Shown: positions 1-5,174 of the stretch, piece after piece
How the letters are laid out: each line of letters begins with the position of its first letter
Numbering within the stretch: position 1 is the first letter of the stretch
Assembly (NCBI GenBank): GCA_001304425.1
Contig: LJTS01000234.1
Coordinates: 1 to 5,174 of the forward strand
Source: Betaproteobacteria bacterium SG8_40
Lineage (GTDB): Bacteria; Pseudomonadota; Gammaproteobacteria; Burkholderiales; Eutrophovitaceae
DNA: 5,174 nt
Direction: 5' to 3'
Made by a program: the position numbers and the translations under genes
Notes under the pieces: model-generated
The model's database searches: none
What the model saw: the letters and a program-made list of their open reading frames with translations, nothing else
Told to the model about the DNA's origin: nothing

Positions 1-396
1 GTTCTTGAGGTGGGCAATATGCAACTCTTGCAGCAGTTCATTCAGCCGTGTCTTGCCGTCCTTGTCCCTGTCGAGCCCACGTAACTCGAGAACGGCCTTG
101 ATATTTTCCGCGACGGTCAGCTTGCGGAAGATCGACGCCTCTTGCGGCAGATAGCTCAGTCCCAGGCGGGCTCGACGGTGTATCGGCATGTGGGTCAAGC
201 TGCGCTCATCGAGATAGAGCTCGCCGCCATCCACCGCGACCAGCCCGACCATCATGTAAAAACAGGTGGTCTTGCCCGCGCCATTGGGTCCGAGCAGCCC
301 GACGACTTCACCGCTTTCCACGTCCAGCGACACATCCTTGACCACGGTGCGTGCTTTATAACGTTTTTTCAGGCGGTCGGCGCGCAGCTTGCTCAT
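1..396 (-). CDS. lptB: LptB, ATPase of the LPS export ABC transporter (N-terminal 132 residues; 3' end outside window)
   Basis: LptB is the cytoplasmic ATPase that, as a dimer bound to LptF/LptG, powers LPS extraction from the inner membrane and its passage to LptC and LptA. The visible part holds the Walker A motif GPNGAGKTT (residues 36-44) and the Q-loop in YLPQEASIFRKLTV. It is cut before the ABC signature, Walker B and switch histidine. Starting at ATG 396 (MSKLRADRL) puts the Walker lysine at residue 42 and the Q-loop glutamine at 85, matching E. coli LptB as I recall it. An in-frame ATG two codons upstream (402) is the alternative. Neither start has a clear Shine-Dalgarno sequence, and a TAG stop lies immediately upstream of 402. 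The gene is last of the visible operon, 41 nt after lptA. The cut is at the window edge, not a biological truncation. Confidence 0.96.
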   Translation of the reverse strand, partial: MSKLRADRLKKRYKARTVVKDVSLDVESGEVVGLLGPNGAGKTTCFYMMVGLVAVDGGELYLDERSLTHMPIHRRARLGLSYLPQEASIFRKLTVAENIKAVLELRGLDRDKDGKTRLNELLQELHIAHLKN

Positions 397-437
397 CGGC
401 ATCTACTGCGAGCGATGCGAAGCACAGTGATATGGCG

Positions 438-1061
438 TCAACGATCGGAACCCTTGCTGTCGCTAGCCGGTGTTTGAGCATTTTCGGCATCGCTCTTCCG
501 CGGTTGAATGATCGCGCGCACGCGCCCGCCTGAACTCCCTTCCGCGCTGGAGCCGGGCTCCTTTCCCATGACCTCGAAAAACTCGGTCAGGGCGCTGTAG
601 GAAATGTAATTGCCCCGGACTTCGTCTCCGCCGCGCTTCAGTTTGGCATTGACAAATAGCTCGACTTTTTCCTCCTTGCCCTTGTATTCGAGCCGCTCGG
701 CCTCGCCCTCGATGAAGTCCTCAAAACCTTCGCGCTTTTGCCGGAAGTAGGCCGGACGGCCAAAAGCAATGCCGGACTGGAAACCGGTTTCATCCTGATC
801 GACGATGATGCGATCGGCCTTGAGCATCAGCGTTCCCTGGGTCAGTACGACGTTGCCCTCGAAAACGGCTTCCTTCTTCTGGTCGTCGATTTCCACCCGG
901 TCGGCTTCGATATTGACCGGTTGGTCACGATCGGCCCGTTCAGCGTGCGCGACCATGCATACCGCGCCTAGCATCAGCGCGACAAGCGCCAGCCGCGACG
1001 ACGCTTGGCGATCAGTGCGTGTCGCTCTGTGATTTCGCAGCTCTGGATCTCGGGGTTTCAT
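438..1061 (-). CDS. lptA: LptA, periplasmic LPS-binding transport protein (OstA/LptA family)
   Basis: LptA forms the periplasmic beta-jellyroll filament that carries LPS from LptC to LptD at the outer membrane. The 207-residue product (E. coli about 185) begins with a signal peptide: a long basic n-region (residues 1-23), a hydrophobic core around residues 24-37 (LALVALMLGAVCMV) and a probable signal peptidase I site after AHA (residue 40). The mature part opens with the family-typical QPVNIEADRVEIDD, followed by GNVVLTQGTL, LKADRI and a C-terminal RVRAIIQPR. It ends in a polar, probably disordered tail. ATG 1061 is chosen because it has an AGG at 1068-1070 with 6-nt spacing and gives a complete signal peptide. 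The longer reading begins at TTG 1112 and adds 17 residues that resemble no signal sequence. No usable start lies further downstream before the signal core, so the 50-nt overlap with lptC appears to be real. Confidence 0.95.
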   Translation of the reverse strand: MKPRDPELRNHRATRTDRQASSRLALVALMLGAVCMVAHAERADRDQPVNIEADRVEIDDQKKEAVFEGNVVLTQGTLMLKADRIIVDQDETGFQSGIAFGRPAYFRQKREGFEDFIEGEAERLEYKGKEEKVELFVNAKLKRGGDEVRGNYISYSALTEFFEVMGKEPGSSAEGSSGGRVRAIIQPRKSDAENAQTPASDSKGSDR

Positions 1062-1620
1062 AGTGCGCCTGAACGGTTGATAACAGTCGTAGTTTGCCGG
1101 CCATGTTGTCAAATTCTAAGCCAACCGAGCGTGCGGTGGAATTTCCTTCCGTCATCGTCACGGGCTGGTCTGTCTTTGCAACTTCCTTGTCGGGAATCAC
1201 ATGCAGGTAATTCGTTGCGAGGCCGAGCGCCGGGTTTGAGGCAAAAGCCGGGCGCGCAACCGTAACGTTACCGTGGAAATAGACGTTCTCGCCACCGCCT
1301 TCTACCTCTGCAATATCTGCACTGACCGTGAGCGGAGCCCGCTCGTAATCGTGATAGAGCAAACGCGGCGAATCGAGCCTGGAGCCGCGCTTGTCCGGGT
1401 AGTGGGTAAGCCGTGCACCGCTGAGCTCATAACGCCTCGAGCCATCGGGGTTCATGCGCACGGCCATGAAGCCTTCGATGTAGAACTCCGGGTCATTCTG
1501 ACTGGCGCCGCCAAACTGCGTGACTGGTGCGCGCACTCGCGCGTCAAGCCACCAGGTCAGCACGACAAGCAGCAGAAGAAGAATGACCGGAGACCAGGCT
1601 ATGAGCCGATCCTTTAGCAT
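1012..1620 (-). CDS. lptC: LptC, inner-membrane-anchored LPS transport protein
   Basis: LptC is a bitopic inner-membrane protein whose periplasmic beta-jellyroll domain receives LPS from LptB2FG and passes it to LptA. The 202-residue product (E. coli 191) has one N-terminal transmembrane helix at about residues 9-25 (rich in Leu and Val, ending TWWLD). A periplasmic domain follows with family-like segments EFYIEGFMAVRMNPDGSRRY, LSGARLTHYPD, NVYFHGNVTV and DQPVTMTEGNSTARSVGLEF, and a polar tail ends in SDTH. ATG 1620 is chosen because it overlaps the kdsC stop as TGATG and puts the membrane anchor at the N-terminus. The longer frame would start at GTG 1680 inside kdsC. There is no strong ribosome-binding site, which fits translational coupling to kdsC. 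The 3' end overlaps the start of lptA. Confidence 0.94.
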   Translation of the reverse strand: MLKDRLIAWSPVILLLLLVVLTWWLDARVRAPVTQFGGASQNDPEFYIEGFMAVRMNPDGSRRYELSGARLTHYPDKRGSRLDSPRLLYHDYERAPLTVSADIAEVEGGGENVYFHGNVTVARPAFASNPALGLATNYLHVIPDKEVAKTDQPVTMTEGNSTARSVGLEFDNMAGKLRLLSTVQAHYETPRSRAAKSQSDTH

Positions 1621-2144
1621 CAGAGGTAGCCCCGCATGCGGGTTTCCCAGGTCCCCTGTGCCTGCATGATCAACTCGCACGCTTCGCGCACGGCCCCCTT
1701 GCCGCCACCGGTTTGCGTGATGAAATGAGCCTGTTCACGGATCTGTGCGACGGCTCCCGGCGGGCAAAATGCCAGACCGCACCGTCGCAGTACCGGTAAG
1801 TCCGGAAGATCATCGCCCATGTAACAGACCTGGGTGTCGTCCAGACCGAGTGATTCGCGCAGGCCCGTATCAGCGCGCAGTTTGTCACTGGCGCCGGTGA
1901 CACAATGATCAATGGCGAGTTCGGCAACTCTTGCTTCGACTGCCGCGGACGCGCGGCCGGTTATGATGCCGGTGGCAACGCCGCTACTGCGCAGCAGTTT
2001 CAGGCCAAGCCCGTCGAGGATATTGAAAGGCTTGAACGACTCGCCATTTGCGCCGATGAAGAGCGTGCCGTCGGTCATCACGCCGTCGACGTCGAAAAGT
2101 GCCAGCCGCACCCGCTCGGCACGCCGTGCCAGTTCCGGACTCAT
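1620..2144 (-). CDS. kdsC: KdsC, 3-deoxy-D-manno-octulosonate 8-phosphate phosphatase (HAD family)
   Basis: KdsC hydrolyses KDO 8-phosphate to KDO and phosphate in the cytoplasm, before KDO is activated by KdsB for LPS core assembly. At 174 residues it is a minimal, cap-less HAD phosphatase, the usual form for this family (members act as tetramers). All four HAD motifs are visible: motif I DVDGVMTDG with nucleophile D18 and acid/base D20; motif II T62 in GIITGR; motif III K88 in GASDK; motif IV GDDLPD (110-115) with the metal-binding acids. The glycine-rich GGGKGAVRE segment near the C-terminus is also typical. The ATG start at 2144 overlaps the kdsD stop (ATGA) and has AAGG at 2149-2152, so it is well supported. 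Placement next to kdsD and the lpt genes separates KdsC from other small HAD phosphatases. Confidence 0.96.
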   Translation of the reverse strand: MSPELARRAERVRLALFDVDGVMTDGTLFIGANGESFKPFNILDGLGLKLLRSSGVATGIITGRASAAVEARVAELAIDHCVTGASDKLRADTGLRESLGLDDTQVCYMGDDLPDLPVLRRCGLAFCPPGAVAQIREQAHFITQTGGGKGAVREACELIMQAQGTWETRMRGYL

Positions 2145-3127
2145 ATGACCTTGGCCTGCATCAGGTCGTGCGTGTTCAGGGCGCCCACGAGTTTGTTCTG
2201 GTCGTCCACGACCAGAATCTGGTTGATCTTGCGCTCGTCCATGATCTTGACCGCCTCGACCGCGAGTTTCGTCGATTCGATAGTCCGGGGTGACTTCGTC
2301 ATCGCGTCCGATACCCGGATCGAGCGCAGGTCACTGCCGCTCTCGAGAAGCCGGCGCAGGTCGCCGTCGGTGAATATTCCCACGGCCAAATCATCGCGCA
2401 CGATGGCCGTCATGCCCATGCCCTTGCGGGATATCTCGAGAACGGCCTCGTTCAACATGGCTGTGTCAGGCACTTTCGGTACCGCGTCGCCGCGACGCAT
2501 GACGTCGCTGACATGCGTGAGGAGCTGGCGGCCCAGCCGGCCGCCCGGGTGGGAACGTGCAAAATCCTTCTCGTTGAAGCCGCGCGCTTCGAGCAGCGCG
2601 ACGGCAAGCGCGTCTCCCAGCGCCAGTGCCGCGGTGGTGCTCGCGGTCGGTGCGAGTCCGAGCGGGCAGGCTTCTTCGGATACGCTTGCGTCCAGGTGCA
2701 CGTCGGAATCGTTTGCCAGGGACGATTGCGGATTGCCGGTGATTGCGATCAGTCTCGCCCCCTCTCGCTTGATGATCGGGACGATGACGAGCAGTTCTCC
2801 ACTTTCCCCCGAATTCGACAACGCGATGAGCACGTCTTCGTGCGTAATCATTCCCAGGTCGCCGTGGCTGGCTTCGGCCGGATGGACGAAGAAAGCCGGC
2901 GTGCCGGTGCTTGCCATTGTCGAGGCGAGTTTGCGGGCGACATGCCCTGACTTGCCGATACCACTGACCACAATGCGCCCGCGGCATTCCAGAATAATCC
3001 GCAGTGCTTCGGTGAACGACTGGTCGAGCCGGTGCGCCAGTTGCTCAACGGCTCGTGCCTCGATTTCGAGGACCCGTTTTGCGAGGCTGAGCGCCTCTTC
3101 GGGTGACAGTTTTCCTATGCGGCTCAT
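2141..3127 (-). CDS. kdsD: KdsD, D-arabinose 5-phosphate isomerase (KpsF/GutQ family)
   Basis: KdsD converts D-ribulose 5-phosphate to D-arabinose 5-phosphate in the cytoplasm, the first committed step of KDO synthesis. An N-terminal SIS (sugar isomerase) domain covers about residues 40-175, with SGIGKSGH (55-62), HPAEASHGDLGMI, ALSNSGESGEL and TGNP. Two CBS domains follow at about 206-262 and 272-328. Starting at ATG 3127 gives 328 residues, the length I recall for E. coli KdsD, and puts K59, E111, E152 and H193 at the numbers I recall for the E. coli catalytic residues. This is strong support for the start. The open frame extends 12 codons upstream to GTG 3163, which would add a peptide without family resemblance. 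No Shine-Dalgarno sequence precedes ATG 3127. kdsD is the first gene of the operon and overlaps kdsC by ATGA. The paralogues KpsF and GutQ have the same fold, but the kdsC-lpt context favours KdsD. Confidence 0.96.
   Translation of the reverse strand: MSRIGKLSPEEALSLAKRVLEIEARAVEQLAHRLDQSFTEALRIILECRGRIVVSGIGKSGHVARKLASTMASTGTPAFFVHPAEASHGDLGMITHEDVLIALSNSGESGELLVIVPIIKREGARLIAITGNPQSSLANDSDVHLDASVSEEACPLGLAPTASTTAALALGDALAVALLEARGFNEKDFARSHPGGRLGRQLLTHVSDVMRRGDAVPKVPDTAMLNEAVLEISRKGMGMTAIVRDDLAVGIFTDGDLRRLLESGSDLRSIRVSDAMTKSPRTIESTKLAVEAVKIMDERKINQILVVDDQNKLVGALNTHDLMQAKVI
2149..2152 (-). promoter_or_regulatory. Ribosome-binding site for kdsC
   Basis: AAGG on the minus strand lies 4 nt before the kdsC ATG (2144), inside the last codons of kdsD. 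Together with the ATGA stop/start overlap it fixes the kdsC start and suggests translational coupling to kdsD. Confidence 0.55.
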
Positions 3128-3135
3128 CGGCGCGA

Positions 3136-3141
3136 AGTATA
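3136..3141 (-). promoter_or_regulatory. Possible -10 element (TATACT) for the kdsD-lptB operon
   Basis: Reading leftward, TATACT matches five of six bases of the sigma-70 -10 consensus and sits 8 nt before the kdsD ATG. A transcript from it would begin within a few bases of the start codon, which would fit the lack of a Shine-Dalgarno sequence. No good -35 hexamer lies 16-18 nt upstream; the nearest TTGACC (3175-3180) is 33 nt away. This is a weak call. Confidence 0.22.
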
Positions 3142-3192
3142 ACGCAGCGGCACTTCTTGGCACCCACCTTTGCCGGTCAAGGCGTCAAGGTT

Positions 3193-3219
3193 CGATGTAC
3201 GGACATCGGCTGTGCCGAT
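3193..3219. repeat. Two overlapping inverted repeats sharing the centre ATCG
   Basis: CGATGT (3193-3198) is followed by the loop ACGG and its perfect complement ACATCG (3203-3208). ATCGGC (3205-3210) is followed by TGT and its perfect complement GCCGAT (3214-3219). The two stems share 3205-3208, so only one can form at a time. They could be competing hairpins in the antiporter leader, or a DNA-binding site with three related half-sites. The repeats are seen directly; the role is unknown. Confidence 0.5.
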
Positions 3220-3226
3220 ACACTTG

Positions 3227-3251
3227 AGCACCTGACATGCCATTAGGTGTT
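3227..3251 (+). repeat. Inverted repeat covering the AGGTG upstream of the antiporter start
   Basis: AGCACCT (3227-3233) can pair with AGGTGTT (3245-3251) across an 11-nt loop, giving seven pairs with one G-U. The right arm contains AGGTG, the only Shine-Dalgarno-like sequence before the antiporter ATG, but it lies 18 nt from that ATG, which is too far for normal use. There is no T-run after the stem, so it is not a terminator. It could be a weak leader hairpin or chance. Confidence 0.3.
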
Positions 3252-3267
3252 AATCGGCCCAATACTC

Positions 3268-5174
3268 ATGCACGGTACGCTTGAACTGGTCCTCATGCTG
3301 TTGCTCGCGGCGGTTGTCGTCGTTGCCGTGTTTCGCTTGCTCGCATTGCCGGCGCTGCTGGGTTACCTGCTGGTCGGCATCCTGATCGGGCCGAAAGCGC
3401 TCGGGCTGGTCGGTGATAGCGCGGAAACCCGCTACCTTGCCGAATTCGGGGTTGTCTTCCTGATGTTCAGTATCGGGCTCGAGTTCAGTTTGGCGAAATT
3501 GATGACGATGCGCCGGCTCGTTTTCGGGCTGGGGGCGGCGCAAGTCGGCGTTACGCTTGGACTGATAGCGTTCGCAAGCATGGCTACCGGGGCCGATTGG
3601 CGCACCGGGCTGGTCCTCGGCGGGGTGTTCGCGATGTCGTCCACCGCCATTCTGGCGAAAATGCTCTCCGAGCGCCGGGAACTCAATTCGCCTCACGGGC
3701 GGCAGATTGTCGGCATCCTGTTGTTCCAGGATCTGGCAGTCGTGCCGTTGCTGATTGTCATCCCGGCGCTCGCACAAGGTGCCGAAACAGTCCTGCTTGC
3801 GTTCGGTCTGGCCATCGTCAAGGCGGCGCTGGTACTGGTGGTGCTGCTCTATTTCGGCCAGCGCCTGATGCGACCGTGGTTTACTTTGGTGGCGCGGCAG
3901 AAATCCTCCGAGTTGTTTGCGCTGAACGTGCTGCTGATCACCCTGGGGCTCGCCTGGGTAACGGAACTGGCCGGACTGTCACTGGCGCTGGGCGCATTCC
4001 TGGCCGGCATGCTGATATCGGAAACGGAGTACCGCTATCAGGTCGATCAGGACATCAAGCCGTTCAGGGACGTATTGCTTGGGCTGTTTTTCGTCACGGT
4101 TGGCATGCTCCTGGATCCTCTCGCGGTCCTCGACCACTGGTACTGGATCGCCGTTCTGCTGCCGCTGATCCTGATCGTAAAGACCGTGATTATCGTCGGC
4201 CTTGGCCGCTTGTTCGGTACGGAACCTTCGGTGTCACTGCGCTCCGGCCTGGCCCTGGCTGGGGCGGGTGAATTTGGTCTCGTGCTGCTTGCGCAAGCGG
4301 CGAACCTCAGCGTGATCGACGATGCGCGTATGCAGATCGCTCTGGCGACACTGATTCTGTCCATGCTGGTGTCGCCGTTCATCATCGAGTACAGCGAACG
4401 GATGGTGCGCCGTCTGAGTGCTGCCGAATGGATGAACCGGGCGATGACCTTGCACAACATCGCGGTGCAGAGCATGGGCGCCGAGCGGCACGTAATCATT
4501 TGCGGATATGGCCGCAGCGGACAGAATTTGGCGTGGTTTTTTGAGCGCGAGGGCGTCGGGTTCATCGCCCTGGATGTTGATCCGCAGCGCGTGCGCGAGG
4601 CGGCCGCCGCCGGCGAGAGCGTGGTGTTTGGCGATGCTGCCCGGCGAGAGGTGCTGGTAGCGGCGGGACTGCTACGGGCAAACGCGCTGGTCGTATCCTA
4701 TGCCGACACGGCATCGGCGTTACGCATTCTCAGTCTCGTGCAGGAACTGCGGCCGGGGTTGCCGGTGATTGTGCGGACGCTGGACGATAGCGACATCGAT
4801 CGGCTCAAAGAGGCTGGTGCCGCCGAGGTCGTTGCCGAAATACTGGAAGGCAGCCTCATGGTGGCCATGCATGCGCTCATGTTGCTGGGCGTGCCGTTCA
4901 ATCGGGTGTTACAGCGTATACGCGAAACGCGGGAGCAGCGATACGGCCTGTTTCGGGGTTTCTATCACGGCGTCACGGATGAGGACGAAGGCGCTGCTGA
5001 CCGTTTGCAGGTCAGGCTGCACTCTGTGCTGATTGCCAATGGCGCCGTCGCGATCGGGAAAACACTGCGCGAGCTTGATCTGGGGCGCTTCGCAGTGGAG
5101 GTGACGGCGATACGCCAGCGCAACATCCGTAACCAGTCGCCTGACCCCGAAACGCGCTTGCGGGAAGGCGATGT
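3268..5174 (+). CDS. CPA2/Kef-family monovalent cation:proton antiporter with RCK (TrkA-N and TrkA-C) domains (3' end outside window)
   Basis: This is an inner-membrane antiporter expected to exchange K+ or Na+ for protons, related to KefB, KefC and YbaL. 635 codons plus 2 nt are visible. Residues 1 to about 385 are very hydrophobic with many membrane segments (Na+/H+ exchanger domain). They carry the family blocks LGYLLVGILIGP, FLMFSIGLEFS, AMSSTAIL (122-129), the Kef-type FQDLAVVPLL with Q154 and D155, and LGAFLAGMLIS. A cytoplasmic TrkA-N/RCK Rossmann domain follows, with IICGYGRSGQN (GxGxxG at 413-418) and an acidic strand end LDVD (435-438) suggesting NAD(H) binding. From about residue 575 to the edge it looks like a TrkA-C domain, ending LREGD. 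ATG 3268 gives the usual short N-terminus before the first helix. GTG 3247 (stop TAG at 3244) is an alternative, and no well-spaced ribosome-binding site decides it. The ion and any glutathione gating cannot be told from sequence alone. Confidence 0.9.
   Translation, partial: MHGTLELVLMLLLAAVVVVAVFRLLALPALLGYLLVGILIGPKALGLVGDSAETRYLAEFGVVFLMFSIGLEFSLAKLMTMRRLVFGLGAAQVGVTLGLIAFASMATGADWRTGLVLGGVFAMSSTAILAKMLSERRELNSPHGRQIVGILLFQDLAVVPLLIVIPALAQGAETVLLAFGLAIVKAALVLVVLLYFGQRLMRPWFTLVARQKSSELFALNVLLITLGLAWVTELAGLSLALGAFLAGMLISETEYRYQVDQDIKPFRDVLLGLFFVTVGMLLDPLAVLDHWYWIAVLLPLILIVKTVIIVGLGRLFGTEPSVSLRSGLALAGAGEFGLVLLAQAANLSVIDDARMQIALATLILSMLVSPFIIEYSERMVRRLSAAEWMNRAMTLHNIAVQSMGAERHVIICGYGRSGQNLAWFFEREGVGFIALDVDPQRVREAAAAGESVVFGDAARREVLVAAGLLRANALVVSYADTASALRILSLVQELRPGLPVIVRTLDDSDIDRLKEAGAAEVVAEILEGSLMVAMHALMLLGVPFNRVLQRIRETREQRYGLFRGFYHGVTDEDEGAADRLQVRLHSVLIANGAVAIGKTLRELDLGRFAVEVTAIRQRNIRNQSPDPETRLREGD

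Larger units (their letters stand above)
3128..3267. other. Divergent intergenic region between kdsD and the antiporter gene
   Basis: This 140-nt region must carry, or lie close to, the promoters for the leftward kdsD-lptB operon and the rightward antiporter gene. It is the only non-coding stretch of any size in the window. I see no convincing paired -35/-10 elements on either strand. The leftward strand has a TATACT close to the kdsD start. The right half holds three small inverted repeats, two of which share bases. Part of the kdsD-proximal half (up to 3163) is also open in the kdsD frame, but the kdsD start at 3127 is better supported. Confidence 0.75.

Noticed and set aside
2466..2987. 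A 173-codon minus-strand frame inside kdsD
   Set aside because: It is an out-of-frame reading of the SIS-domain coding region with an Arg-rich, low-complexity product.
3158..3173. Sigma-54-like TGGCAC ... TTGC on the plus strand, upstream of the antiporter
   Set aside because: The hexamers resemble the -24/-12 elements, but 11 nt separate GG and GC instead of the required 10. Sigma-54 promoters tolerate spacing changes poorly.
3205..3219. The ATCGGC-TGT-GCCGAT stem as a rho-independent terminator
   Set aside because: No T-run follows on either strand, and it lies between two divergent genes where no transcript needs to end.
1905..3227. A 440-codon open frame on the plus strand, antisense to kdsC and kdsD
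   Set aside because: It is the complement of two well-identified genes and is rich in Ser, Arg and Ala runs typical of antisense frames in GC-rich DNA. It shows no recognisable domain and crosses the kdsD/kdsC boundary and the intergenic region.
3250..3777. A 175-codon minus-strand frame opposite the antiporter start
   Set aside because: Its Gln, Glu, Arg, Asp and His-rich product is what results when hydrophobic membrane-protein codons are read in reverse. It has no motif.
4047..4565. A 172-codon minus-strand open frame within the antiporter gene
   Set aside because: It is antisense to the conserved transmembrane and TrkA-N coding sequence and shows no recognisable domain or ribosome-binding site.

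Overview
The window is a segment of a Gram-negative, GC-rich (by eye roughly 58-60 %) proteobacterial chromosome carrying the classic KDO-synthesis and LPS-transport cluster. The presence of KDO and Lpt genes shows an LPS outer membrane. The KdsD sequence (for example the run SEEACPLGLAPTASTTAALAL) and a Kef-type antiporter beside kdsD resemble what I recall from Betaproteobacteria or close relatives. That placement is inference, and Gammaproteobacteria are not excluded.

Layout: bases 1-3127 are one tightly packed minus-strand operon, transcribed from right to left as kdsD > kdsC > lptC > lptA > lptB. lptB is cut by the left edge. Junctions are close: a 4-nt ATGA overlap for kdsD/kdsC, a 1-nt TGATG overlap for kdsC/lptC, a 50-nt overlap for lptC/lptA and a 41-nt gap for lptA/lptB. 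A 140-nt divergent intergenic region (3128-3267) follows. From 3268 a plus-strand gene for a CPA2/Kef-family monovalent cation:proton antiporter runs off the right edge.

Function: KdsD (D-arabinose 5-phosphate isomerase) and KdsC (KDO 8-phosphate phosphatase) supply two steps of KDO synthesis for the LPS inner core. LptC (membrane-anchored periplasmic), LptA (periplasmic bridge) and LptB (cytoplasmic ATPase) are parts of the machine that extracts LPS from the inner membrane and moves it to the outer membrane. The operon therefore couples making an essential LPS sugar with exporting the finished LPS. The divergent antiporter is an inner-membrane transporter with cytoplasmic nucleotide-binding regulatory domains. 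Its link to the LPS genes is positional only.

No RNA genes, mobile elements, CRISPR arrays or convincing terminators were seen. All recognised genes look intact apart from the two cut by the window ends. I do not see a previously undescribed system. The points most worth checking are the overlapping hairpins in the divergent intergenic region, a possible near-leaderless kdsD start, and the dual-coding lptC/lptA overlap.
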